Below are positions 5,415 to 14,075 of a DNA stretch of 16,908 bases, one piece after another. Both the position numbers and the translations under genes were made by a program. The first letter of the stretch is position 1. Each line of letters begins with the position of its first letter. The stretch covers positions 1-16,908 of the forward strand of contig JBIKMV010000042.1 in the NCBI GenBank assembly GCA_044359055.1, written 5' to 3'. The stretch comes from CAMDMI01 sp044359055. GTDB lineage: Bacteria > Bacteroidota > Bacteroidia > Cytophagales > Flexibacteraceae. The notes under the pieces are model-generated. The model was not told where the DNA came from. It saw nothing but the letters and a program-made list of their open reading frames with translations, and did no database searches.

Positions 5415-8400
5415 ATGATTGAAAAAATTTTACAGGAACGCATCCTGATTCTTGACGGTGCCATGGGCACCATGATTCAACGCTACGACCTCACAGAAGA
5501 AGATTTCAGGGGAACAAGATTTGCCGACTGGCCCCAAGACCTGAAAGGCAATAACGATCTGCTGTCCATTACCCGGCCGGATATCATTGAAGCCATTCAC
5601 AAGGAATATCTGGAAGCCGGTGCCGACATCATCGAAACCAATACCTTCAGCGGAACTTCCATTGCCATGGCAGACTACAAAATGGAAGAGCTGGTCTACG
5701 AACTGAATTTTGAATCGGCCCGAATAGCCAGAAAAGCCGCCGATGCATGCACTCTTGAAAATCCGGATAAGCCCAGATTTGTGGCCGGTGCGATGGGTCC
5801 TACCAACCGTACAGCATCCATTTCTCCCGATGTGAACAATCCCGGATACCGGGCCGTCACCTTTGATCAGCTTGCAGAAGCTTACACCGAGCAGGTTCGC
5901 GGCCTTGTGGATGGCGGGGCAGATTTGATTCTCATTGAAACCGTGTTCGATACTCTGAACTGTAAAGCAGCTCTGTATGCTGCCCATAAATATCTGAAAG
6001 ACAATGGTCTGAATTTGCCCATCATGGTCTCAGGCACCATCACCGACCAATCGGGCAGAACCCTTACCGGGCAGACCACCGAGGCCTTTTACAATTCCAT
6101 CTGCCACATTCCCCTACTGTCGGTAGGGCTGAATTGTGCCCTTGGAGCAAAAGCCATGAAACCATATCTGGAAGAACTCGACCATGTGGCCTCCTGCTTT
6201 ATTTCGGTTTATCCCAATGCCGGCCTTCCAAACGAGTTCGGACAGTACGATGAAACTCCCGAGGATATGGGAAAACAGGTAGAAGAATTTCTGAAAGAAG
6301 GACTTGTCAATATTCTGGGAGGCTGCTGCGGAACAACACCGGGCCACATCAGAAAAATGGCAGAACTGGCCGCCCGGTATGCCCCCAGACCCAAAAAGGA
6401 AATCCCCAGGCATATGAGGCTCAGCGGTCTTGAGCCTTTGGTGGTGACGCCGGAGATCAATTTTGTAAATGTGGGAGAAAGGACCAATGTCACCGGTTCT
6501 GCAAAATTTCTTCGCCTGATAAAGGAAGAGAAATTTGAAGAGGCACTGGAAGTCGCTCTGGATCAGGTGCGTGGCGGTGCCCAGGTAATTGATGTCAACA
6601 TGGATGAAGGCATGCTGGACGGAGTGGATGCCATGACCAAATTTCTGAACCTTATGGCATCAGAACCCGAAATTTCCAGGATTCCGGTGATGATTGACTC
6701 TTCGAAGTGGGAGATTATTGAGGCCGGTCTGAAATGCGTGCAGGGAAAATCGATTGTCAATTCTATATCTCTGAAAGGTGGGGAGGAAGAATTCATCCGG
6801 CAGGCAACCACCATCCGGGAATACGGGGCTGCGGTGATTGTCATGGCCTTTGACGAAAAAGGGCAAGCCGACAGTACACCCCGCCGGATTGAAATAGCGA
6901 AAAGAAGTTATGATATCCTCACCCATCAAGTTGGATTTCCCCCGGAGGACATCATTTTCGACCTGAACATATTTCCTGTTGGCACCGGAATAGAAGAACA
7001 CCGCGAAAATGCCGTTTCATTTTTTGAGGCCACAAAGTGGGTACGGGAAAATTTGCCCCATGTGCATGTAAGCGGTGGAGTTTCCAATGTATCGTTCTCA
7101 TTCAGAGGAAACAATCATGTGAGAGAAGCCATGCATTCGGCCTTTCTGTACCATGGAATCCGGCACGGAATGGATATGGGCATAGTAAATCCATCTATGC
7201 TCGAAGTGTATGACGATATTCCCAAAGAACTTCTGGAAAAAGTGGAAGATGTTCTGCTGAACCGCCGTGAGGATGCTACAGAAAGGCTGATGGAGTTTGC
7301 AGAAGCTTCAAAAGGAAAAAACAAAGTAACCGAAAAAGAGGCTGAAGCCTGGAGGTCTGCCAGTGTAGAAGAGCGACTTACCCATGCCCTGGTTAAAGGA
7401 ATTGTGGATTTTATTGACACAGATACCGAAGAAGCCCTCCGGAAATACGGAAAGCCGCTCGATGTAATTGAAGGACCGCTGATGGCCGGCATGAATGTGG
7501 TGGGAGACCTTTTCGGATCGGGGAAAATGTTTCTGCCTCAAGTAGTTAAATCGGCCCGGGTAATGAAAAAAGCCGTAGGCTATCTGGAACCCTTTCTGGA
7601 AGAAGAAAAGAGAATTTCGGCACTGAATGCAGAAAAAAGCGGCTTGGTTCAACAGGAAATTTCAGGTAGATCCGGAGGTGCTGCCGGCCGGATTCTCCTG
7701 GCCACAGTAAAAGGCGATGTACACGACATCGGTAAAAATATTGTAGGGGTGGTGCTGGCCTGCAACAACTTTGAAATCATAGACCTTGGGGTGATGGTTT
7801 CGGCAGATAAAATTCTGGAAACTGCTATTAGGGAAAAAGTGGATGTTATCGGACTCAGCGGCCTCATTACGCCGAGCCTGGACGAAATGGTCCATGTAGC
7901 CAGAGAAATGGAGAAAATGGGGATGAAAATTCCTCTGCTGATAGGCGGTGCCACTACCTCACGGGTGCATACCGCAGTGAAGATTGACCCTAACTACTCC
8001 GGAGCTGTGGTGCATGTGCTCGATGCATCCAAATCGGTACCGGTGGCCTCAAGTCTGATAAGCAGAGAGCACCATGACAATTTCAAGAAGGAAATCAAAT
8101 CGGATTACGAAAAGTTCAGAGCCGATTATGAAGGAAGGAAAAAGGAAAAATCACTGATATCCCTCTCAGAGGCCCGGAACAATAAGTTCAGGATAAACTG
8201 GGAGAAAGCAGAACCTGTAAAACCGGCTTTCCTTGGAACAAGGACATTTGAAGGTTCTCTGGAGGAAATTTCAGACTATATCGACTGGACTCCGTTTTTT
8301 CAAACCTGGGAACTGTATGGTCGATATCCCAAAATCCTGAACGACGAGGTTGTAGGCAAGGAAGCCACTGAACTTTTCGCCCATGCACAAGAGATGCTGA

Positions 8401-9137
8401 AGAAAATCATTTCCGAAAAATGGTTTTCTGCCAAAGCAGTATTGGGATTCTGGCCGGCCAATACTGTGCAGGAGGACGATATTGCCACATTTGAAATCGA
8501 CACTGAAGGAAAAGAAAACCGAAACAAGATTACCCATAGCTACACCCATCTGCGCCAGCAAAACGCAAAAAGCGGAGGATTGCCCAATTTCAGTCTGGCT
8601 GATTTTGTAGCTCCCGCCGATACCGGTATCCGGGATTATCTGGGCGGTTTTGCGGTATCCATTTTCGGAGCGGAGGAAAAAGCCAAAGCATTCGAAAAGG
8701 ACCACGACGATTACAACAGCATCATGATAAAAGCCCTTGCTGACCGTTTTGCTGAAGCCTTTACAGAATTTATGCATGCAAAGGTAAGGAGGGAATTATG
8801 GGGGTATGCGAAAGATGAAAATCTGGACAATGAAGCCCTGATTCAGGAAGAATACAAAGGCATCAGGCCGGCACCGGGCTACCCTGCCTGCCCAGACCAT
8901 ACGCTGAAAATCAATCTGTTTCATCAGTTGGATGCCGAAAAAGCCATAGGAGTGAAACTGACTGAAAATCTGGCCATGTATCCGGCATCTTCAGTTTCCG
9001 GTTTTTACTTTTCGAATCCCGAGGCAAGGTATTTCGGGCTTGGAAAAATCAATCAGGAGCAGTTGCAGGATTATGTGAAGCGGAAAGGCTGCCCTGCCGA
9101 AGAGGCCGAAAGGTGGCTTGGACCCAATCTGGCATAA
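5415..9137 (+). CDS. metH: Cobalamin-dependent methionine synthase, full length
   Basis: MetH transfers a methyl group from 5-methyltetrahydrofolate to homocysteine via methylcobalamin. At 1240 residues it is close to the E. coli enzyme and all modules are present in one frame. The homocysteine domain (about 1-320) has zinc ligands C241, C304 and C305 (LNCALGA; GGCCGTTPGH). The pterin domain runs from about 348 (INFVNVGERTNVTGS) to about 620. The cobalamin cap helices cover about 650-745, and the B12 domain has DVHDIGKN with cobalt-ligating H770. The C-terminal reactivation domain (about 900-1240) has the SAM-binding RPAPGYPACPDHTLK (R1151). It starts at ATG with an AT-rich upstream stretch and no Shine-Dalgarno site. 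In several Bacteroidota the homocysteine domain is encoded separately; here it is fused. Expression should fall at high SAM through the leader riboswitch. Confidence 0.98.
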   Translation: MIEKILQERILILDGAMGTMIQRYDLTEEDFRGTRFADWPQDLKGNNDLLSITRPDIIEAIHKEYLEAGADIIETNTFSGTSIAMADYKMEELVYELNFESARIARKAADACTLENPDKPRFVAGAMGPTNRTASISPDVNNPGYRAVTFDQLAEAYTEQVRGLVDGGADLILIETVFDTLNCKAALYAAHKYLKDNGLNLPIMVSGTITDQSGRTLTGQTTEAFYNSICHIPLLSVGLNCALGAKAMKPYLEELDHVASCFISVYPNAGLPNEFGQYDETPEDMGKQVEEFLKEGLVNILGGCCGTTPGHIRKMAELAARYAPRPKKEIPRHMRLSGLEPLVVTPEINFVNVGERTNVTGSAKFLRLIKEEKFEEALEVALDQVRGGAQVIDVNMDEGMLDGVDAMTKFLNLMASEPEISRIPVMIDSSKWEIIEAGLKCVQGKSIVNSISLKGGEEEFIRQATTIREYGAAVIVMAFDEKGQADSTPRRIEIAKRSYDILTHQVGFPPEDIIFDLNIFPVGTGIEEHRENAVSFFEATKWVRENLPHVHVSGGVSNVSFSFRGNNHVREAMHSAFLYHGIRHGMDMGIVNPSMLEVYDDIPKELLEKVEDVLLNRREDATERLMEFAEASKGKNKVTEKEAEAWRSASVEERLTHALVKGIVDFIDTDTEEALRKYGKPLDVIEGPLMAGMNVVGDLFGSGKMFLPQVVKSARVMKKAVGYLEPFLEEEKRISALNAEKSGLVQQEISGRSGGAAGRILLATVKGDVHDIGKNIVGVVLACNNFEIIDLGVMVSADKILETAIREKVDVIGLSGLITPSLDEMVHVAREMEKMGMKIPLLIGGATTSRVHTAVKIDPNYSGAVVHVLDASKSVPVASSLISREHHDNFKKEIKSDYEKFRADYEGRKKEKSLISLSEARNNKFRINWEKAEPVKPAFLGTRTFEGSLEEISDYIDWTPFFQTWELYGRYPKILNDEVVGKEATELFAHAQEMLKKIISEKWFSAKAVLGFWPANTVQEDDIATFEIDTEGKENRNKITHSYTHLRQQNAKSGGLPNFSLADFVAPADTGIRDYLGGFAVSIFGAEEKAKAFEKDHDDYNSIMIKALADRFAEAFTEFMHAKVRRELWGYAKDENLDNEALIQEEYKGIRPAPGYPACPDHTLKINLFHQLDAEKAIGVKLTENLAMYPASSVSGFYFSNPEARYFGLGKINQEQLQDYVKRKGCPAEEAERWLGPNLA

Positions 9138-9149
9138 GGCTTTTCTTTA

Positions 9150-9180
9150 GGTCTTGTTTTTCAGGACCGTTTCGTTTATT
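9150..9180. terminator. Weak hairpin between convergent metH and rsmE
   Basis: GGTCTT (9150-9155) pairs with AGGACC (9163-9168), including one G-U pair, around the loop GTTTTTC. A T-rich stretch follows on the + strand (9170-9180). This is the only structure in the 48-base gap and might end metH transcription; it is short and the T run is broken. Confidence 0.3.
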
Positions 9181-9185
9181 CGGGT

Positions 9186-9866
9186 TTATTTCCTTAGGGT
9201 TTGGGCCTGACAAAGCGCAAACAGCGCTGCGGTTTCAGTTCTCAGAATCTGGGGAAGCAGGCGCACCCGGCGGGCCTGATGCTGTCTGATTTCCGCGTAT
9301 TCATCAGGAGAAAAATCGCCTTCCGGACCAATCATTATCAAATTCTTTCCGGGACCTGCAATCAGTTGGTCTTCAGCATTTTCTTCCAGGTCAGCTACAA
9401 AAATTGTTTGAAATTCCTGCCAGGGAAACTGCTTCCAGTCGGGGTACCAAAAGACGGGAGGAAGCCAGACCTGTCCCGATTGCTTCATGGCCGAAATGGC
9501 AACTTTTTGCAGCCTTTCCAGCTTCAGAGAATTTCTTTCAGAGCGGGTAGCCTGAAAGAAAACAAAACCATCAACCCCGATTTCGGTACACTTTTCTACC
9601 ATCCACTCCATCCGTTCCATTTGCTTGGTAGGGGCAACCGCAAGCCAGATTTCTCCCTGAGCCTGCTTTGGTATATGTTCGGTTTCAGAGAGATGCAAAA
9701 GGCAATTTTTCAAATCCGTTGATTCGATTCGGGCTTTTGCTTTTCCGCCTTGGCCCTCACAAACTTCAATCCAGTCTCCCTTTTTTTTCCTCAGTACTTT
9801 CAGAACATGCAGGGCATCGGACTCCGGTAAAACAGGCTTGCTAAAATCTGGCAGATAAAACAGCAT
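9186..9866 (-). CDS. rsmE: 16S rRNA m3U1498 methyltransferase
   Basis: RsmE methylates N3 of U1498 in 16S rRNA, in the decoding region of the 30S subunit. It is a SPOUT (trefoil-knot) methyltransferase: an N-terminal OB-like domain (MLFYLPDF, then the SDALHVLKVLRKKKGD stretch) and a C-terminal knot with the family signatures MIGPEGDFSPDE and LPQILRTETAAL, which form the SAM-binding loops. The ATG at 9866 gives 226 residues. A TTG two codons upstream (9872) would give 228 residues and a TTGA overlap with the preceding gene's stop at 9869-9871; since other genes here use TTG, this remains possible. The gene lies directly downstream of a secreted T9SS protein gene on the same strand and is probably co-transcribed with it, although the functions look unrelated. 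Confidence 0.95.
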   Translation of the reverse strand: MLFYLPDFSKPVLPESDALHVLKVLRKKKGDWIEVCEGQGGKAKARIESTDLKNCLLHLSETEHIPKQAQGEIWLAVAPTKQMERMEWMVEKCTEIGVDGFVFFQATRSERNSLKLERLQKVAISAMKQSGQVWLPPVFWYPDWKQFPWQEFQTIFVADLEENAEDQLIAGPGKNLIMIGPEGDFSPDEYAEIRQHQARRVRLLPQILRTETAALFALCQAQTLRK

Positions 9867-9868
9867 AT

Positions 9869-11092
9869 TCAATTGAATTTCAAAAGTTTATACATCTTTG
9901 CCTCTCCTCTTCCCGGATTTTCTATCCTCACAAAATATAAACCATCAGGGAAATCTGATAACCAAACCAGGGGGTCGTTTCCGGTTTGCAATATCCTGCC
10001 GCCCGGCTCAGTTATTTCATAAGCTTCTCCTTCTGAAAGGGGAATAAAAACAGAAGCGGAAGCCGGATTGGGATGGATCAGGCGGATTTCTTTTTCAATC
10101 AGATTTTGATTTCCTGTCAGAAAAAAAGGGCTGACAAATTCACCGATCCCCACCTTTCTGATGGCCGCCGGAATTGGCCCCTGTTTTTCATTACTTATCA
10201 AAAGGCTATCCTGATTTAAAAAACCAATTCCCTCAGCCTGCCCTACAGAAAGCAGATTTCCAAAGTCAATTTTCCGCCGGTTACCATTAAAAAACTGATT
10301 CTCCGGAAAACCAAAAAGCAGCCAGGCAAAAACAGTAAGGCTGCCTCCTTTTTCATGCCCGAGCAAAGCCAGCACCTTTCCATCGCCTCGGACTGAAGCA
10401 CCCGTTATCCATCCGCCTGTATTCAGGCTATCGTGCAGGACAGCAGTCTGAACAGCCAGTGCAGGATTCAGGGAATAGTGCTTTGTAAAATCATTGCCCC
10501 GGTTCTTTGAAAACAAATGCAAACGGCCATTCAGAAAAAACATGGCCTCACAGTCAAAATTATGGGTGTTTGAAGAGGAAAATACGGTTTGATCCGGATA
10601 AGAAAAGGCCAGTTTTTCTGCTTTAATATTTAAACTGTCGGGATGATAAAGAACTGATTTCCTGACCTTTAAAATTCTGAGATTGGTCCGGTTGCCGTTG
10701 TTGTTGCCAAAATCTCCGATGTACACATAGAGATCATCTGCCGCCAGTTCTTCCCAGTCTTCATTCGTGAAATTCGAAATCCTTGTGGTTTTTACAAGTT
10801 GACAACTGCTGCCCGGTGCGATCTGGAAAATATCAGCCGGATTTCCGGAATCATTCTGAGAAAACCATTTTCCATCGGTCTGAAGCATGGAAGAAGCTTC
10901 GTTCAGAACTGTGCCGAAATTACAAAGTGTAACAGGATTTTTTTGGCTAAGCGGATATTGACAGGAAGTATCTGTCTGCTGCGCCAGTGGATTGTAGTTC
11001 AAAGCCTGAGGGTCCTGGCAATGTGACTGCCCCATGACCCCCTTAGCCAGAGCAAACCAATAAAAACAGAAAAGCGGAAACTCATATTTCAT
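9869..11092 (-). CDS. Secreted protein with T9SS type A sorting domain, propeller-like
   Basis: A 407-residue exported protein of unknown function. Residues 1-21 form a Sec signal peptide, probably cleaved at VMG/Q22. Residues 25-46 are a short Cys-bounded module (CQDPQALNYNP... ending in SCQY, C25 and C44), a motif often repeated in Bacteroidota surface proteins. Residues about 57-330 are beta-rich with DLYVYIGDFGNNNGNRTNL, NFDCEAMFFLNGRLHLFSKN and GQAEGIGFLNQDSLLISNE, which recall beta-propeller families of the SdiA-regulated/phytase-like kind; this is a family resemblance only. Residues about 335-407 are the C-terminal sorting domain: HPNPAS, then SDFPDGLYFVRIEN and KMYKLLKFN. The protein should cross the outer membrane through the type IX system and be released or attached to the surface. 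The rsmE start lies at or just beyond its stop. Confidence 0.85.
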   Translation of the reverse strand: MKYEFPLFCFYWFALAKGVMGQSHCQDPQALNYNPLAQQTDTSCQYPLSQKNPVTLCNFGTVLNEASSMLQTDGKWFSQNDSGNPADIFQIAPGSSCQLVKTTRISNFTNEDWEELAADDLYVYIGDFGNNNGNRTNLRILKVRKSVLYHPDSLNIKAEKLAFSYPDQTVFSSSNTHNFDCEAMFFLNGRLHLFSKNRGNDFTKHYSLNPALAVQTAVLHDSLNTGGWITGASVRGDGKVLALLGHEKGGSLTVFAWLLFGFPENQFFNGNRRKIDFGNLLSVGQAEGIGFLNQDSLLISNEKQGPIPAAIRKVGIGEFVSPFFLTGNQNLIEKEIRLIHPNPASASVFIPLSEGEAYEITEPGGRILQTGNDPLVWLSDFPDGLYFVRIENPGRGEAKMYKLLKFN

Positions 11093-11254
11093 TTGATAAT
11101 CAGGGGATATACTTCATTTATGGGGAAGAATATTTATTGCTCTTTTCACCGAAGTCCAGCGAATCAGTTTACAAAGAAGCAGAATTATTCCCGGAAAGAC
11201 TGAAACGCCCACCTTCAGGCCTGCCGGACGAAAAAGCCTCAGGTAAACATATGC

Positions 11255-11286
11255 TTGGTTTTTTTGGGAAATTGAGACTATTTTTG
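11255..11286 (+). promoter_or_regulatory. Bacteroidota-type promoter of the 11336-15760 gene run
   Basis: TTG at 11255-11257, a 21-base spacer, then TATTTTTG at 11279-11286, an exact TAnnTTTG match. The transcript would start near 11290, about 45 bases before the ATG at 11336. The rest of the 11093-11335 gap holds no gene I can support, and no comparable promoter for the divergent gene at 11092 was found. Confidence 0.6.
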
Positions 11287-11335
11287 TTGCCTTTACTCGA
11301 GAGGAATTCATTTCCAATTCCGGTTTTCATCCCCC

Positions 11336-14071
11336 ATGCCAAACCAGAGAAAGGCTCTGCTGATTTTTTTTCTTTTCCTGAGCTTTTCGGGCATGGCAAC
11401 CCATATCCGCGGCGGCTATCTGACGGCAAGGAAGCTCACTGGCTACAGGTATGAATTCATCCTCACCATTTTCCGTAATACCGATTCGCCGGTAGTAGAT
11501 CCGACAAACAACATCTACCCCGATGCCAGTCTTTCCGATGTGCTTGCTGCCCCCATTTTCAACAGAACCAATCTTCCGGGCAAGCAGACGGAAATCATCC
11601 TGTATAAAGCCGAATATACCTACAACTCACCCGGGGTTTATGTTCCCTTTCACTATCAGCTCAACCGCAACGAAAGTGTGCTGAATATGGACAACTCCAT
11701 AAACACCACCTTTTATGTGGAAACCAAAATCAATATTGACCCCTTTCTCGTTTTCGACAACGGCCCCATAGTAACCAAGCCTGCTGTAGATTTTGCTCAG
11801 GTAGGGACAGTGTACAGGTACAATCCCGGAGCCTTTGACCCCGATGGCGATAGTTTGTCCTATGAACATGTGCCTTCAAAGCAATTCCTTCAGGGACCCA
11901 ATACACCGGTAACTGTACCCAATTACCGCGATCCGGCCGTTCGCTCCGGAGGACTCGACTCTTCCGGGTCAAGGGCATCCTTTACCAGCCTCAATACCCA
12001 AACTGGTGATTTTGTGTGGAATGTCCCCAGGATTGCAGGAGAATTCAACACCGCAATCAAAATCATTCAGTGGAGAAGGGTTAGGCCAAACAGGGTCAGG
12101 CGGGATAGTATCGGTCATATTTTACTGGATATTCAGATAATAGTAAAAGACGGGGCCAACAAAAGACCCCTGCTGATTCTTCCGAAAGACACCTGCGTGG
12201 TGGCCGGAGCTGCTCTGAGTGCAGTAATCAGTGCCGGGGACCCCGACCCCAACGATGTGGTAAAAATCCGGATGCTGGGTGAACTTGACAGCCTTGAACC
12301 TGCCTCCAGAAGGGCGGTTTTTACATTCAATCCAAGCCTGACTCCACCGTTTTCAGGGGATTTTTTCTGGCAAACCACCTGCAGCGATGTTCGCTCTATG
12401 CCCTATCAGGCAACATTTGAGGCCCAGGATATTCCTGTGCTGCCGGTTCCATTAGTGGATTTAAGGGTTTGGAGAATTAAAGTGGTTGGTCCCTCTCCTA
12501 TATTAAAAAAGGTGGTTCCCGATGGCAACGGACGACTTCGGCTATTCTGGCAGAAATACATTTGCAGCAATATCGATAAAATACTCATTTACCGAAAAAT
12601 AGACAGCTCTCAAATCCAGCTTGACACCTGCTCTCCCGGAATGCCCGGCGGCAACAGCTTCACCCTGATTGCAGAAGTGGCCGGTTCTGATACCACCTTT
12701 CTGGATGACAACCGGGGCCTCGGTTTGAAAAAAGGGCCGGCCTACTGCTACCGAATTGTAGCCCGGTTTCCCAATCCGGGCGGAGGAGAAAGTTTGGTCT
12801 CCAACGAGATTTGTCAGGCACTCAAACTGGATATTCCCGTGATTGTGAATGTGGATGTGGAAAAAACCAGTGCATCGGCAGGTGAAATTCTGGTTCGCTG
12901 GACGAGGCCTTTTTACATTGACACCGCAGTTTTCAAACCTCCTTATACCATCGAATTGATACGATTTGCGGCGGGAAGCATTCCGGTAACCGTAAAAAGT
13001 ACCACCGATACCACGGACACCACCTACACCGACACCGGACTGAATACCGAAAACCAATTTATCAGCTATCAGATACGGATGCGGTACGGAAATCTTCCCA
13101 ATCTGGCAGACAGCAGCGAAAAAGCATCATCCGTACGGCTTGACCTTCGGCCCGGAATCAAGAAAATCGGGTTGAACTGGACTGCCTCCACACCATGGAC
13201 AAACAATGGCTTCTGGCACCGGATTTTCAGAAAATCTGCGGGAAATTTTGAGCTTATTGATTCCATCAAATCAGAAAACGGAACCTTTCAATATACCGAT
13301 GAGGGCAGATACAAAAATGAACCGCTGGAAGATACCGTAGAATATTGCTATTATGTACAGACCAAGGGCGCCTATGGAAATCTTCTTATTGCCGAGCCCC
13401 TCCTGAACAAGTCACAACAGGCATGCGCCTCCCCCACCGATACCATTAAGCCTTGCCCGCCTCCGGGTTTTGAAGTGGTAGAATTCAACTGCCCCGATTG
13501 CCCCACACTGCGAACACAGACAGAGTTTTCCAGAACCCTGAAATGGCGACCCATTCAGCAGGATACATGCGGAAAAGACTTCTCCATCTTCAGGATTTAT
13601 TATGCCCGGTACGAAGACGATCCGCTGGTATTGCTGGCAACTACAAGCGATACTTTTTTTGTTCACTCTTCGCTGACAACACTTTCAGGATGCTATGCCG
13701 TTTCTTCGGTAGACCGGTCAGGAAATGAAAGTGTGCTGCTGAACCGAACATGCAAAGACAATGACTGCTTCAGGTTTGATTTGCCCAACCTGATTACCCT
13801 CAACAGGGATTCGAAAAATGATGTTTTCACCCCCGTTTGTATCTCCCGGGCTTTTGTGGAAAGCGTAGATTTTGAAGTGTATAACCGCTGGGGAAAAAAG
13901 ATTTTTGAAGGACGGACCGAGCCCGAAATCAACTGGGGCGGGCTCACTGAAAACAACCTGACCCAGCTCAGCGATGGCATTTATTTCTACTATGCCAAAG
14001 TGAAAGGCAAACGGCTCAGGAGGGCGGATGAGGATATGAATTTCAAAGGCTGGATAATGATAACCAATTGA
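11336..14071 (+). CDS. Large secreted protein with gliding-motility-type (T9SS type B) C-terminal domain
   Basis: A 911-residue exported protein. It has a signal peptide at about 1-21 (hydrophobic IFFLFLSFSGMA), and the mature start THIRGGYL is a common opening for this Bacteroidota family. Residues about 25-370 are beta-rich with cadherin-like stretches (FDPDGDSLSYEHV; GDPDPNDVVKIRML). Residues about 375-805 look like four fibronectin type III-like modules, each with a W in the second strand and a YxY or CY element near the end (for example LRLFWQKY, ILVRWTRPF, IGLNWTAST, RTLKWRPI). Residues 816-911 are the CHU_C/type B sorting domain: LPNLITLNRDSKNDVFTP, VYNRWGKKIFEG, LSDGIYFYYAKV and the ending FKGWIMITN. 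It is probably a surface adhesin or structural protein secreted by the type IX system; the precise role is unknown. An HMCES-like gene starts four bases after the stop. Confidence 0.9.
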   Translation: MPNQRKALLIFFLFLSFSGMATHIRGGYLTARKLTGYRYEFILTIFRNTDSPVVDPTNNIYPDASLSDVLAAPIFNRTNLPGKQTEIILYKAEYTYNSPGVYVPFHYQLNRNESVLNMDNSINTTFYVETKINIDPFLVFDNGPIVTKPAVDFAQVGTVYRYNPGAFDPDGDSLSYEHVPSKQFLQGPNTPVTVPNYRDPAVRSGGLDSSGSRASFTSLNTQTGDFVWNVPRIAGEFNTAIKIIQWRRVRPNRVRRDSIGHILLDIQIIVKDGANKRPLLILPKDTCVVAGAALSAVISAGDPDPNDVVKIRMLGELDSLEPASRRAVFTFNPSLTPPFSGDFFWQTTCSDVRSMPYQATFEAQDIPVLPVPLVDLRVWRIKVVGPSPILKKVVPDGNGRLRLFWQKYICSNIDKILIYRKIDSSQIQLDTCSPGMPGGNSFTLIAEVAGSDTTFLDDNRGLGLKKGPAYCYRIVARFPNPGGGESLVSNEICQALKLDIPVIVNVDVEKTSASAGEILVRWTRPFYIDTAVFKPPYTIELIRFAAGSIPVTVKSTTDTTDTTYTDTGLNTENQFISYQIRMRYGNLPNLADSSEKASSVRLDLRPGIKKIGLNWTASTPWTNNGFWHRIFRKSAGNFELIDSIKSENGTFQYTDEGRYKNEPLEDTVEYCYYVQTKGAYGNLLIAEPLLNKSQQACASPTDTIKPCPPPGFEVVEFNCPDCPTLRTQTEFSRTLKWRPIQQDTCGKDFSIFRIYYARYEDDPLVLLATTSDTFFVHSSLTTLSGCYAVSSVDRSGNESVLLNRTCKDNDCFRFDLPNLITLNRDSKNDVFTPVCISRAFVESVDFEVYNRWGKKIFEGRTEPEINWGGLTENNLTQLSDGIYFYYAKVKGKRLRRADEDMNFKGWIMITN

Positions 14072-14075
14072 TTTT

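Noticed and set aside
5143..5422. Two short plus-strand open frames (5143-5328 and 5216-5422) before metH
   Set aside because: They cover the promoter and the SAM riboswitch; the base pairing explains the sequence, and the translations are not protein-like.
9201..9722. 173-codon open frame on the plus strand opposite rsmE
   Set aside because: It is wholly antisense to a clearly recognised gene and its translation shows no family resemblance.
11137..11454. 105-codon plus-strand open frame in the gap before the T9SS type B gene
   Set aside because: It overlaps the promoter and the conserved signal peptide of the real gene in another frame; no family resemblance.
12542..13057. 171-codon minus-strand open frame inside the large T9SS protein gene, and a similar one at 13718-14176
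   Set aside because: Both are shadows of recognised coding sequence on the plus strand, with no recognisable product.
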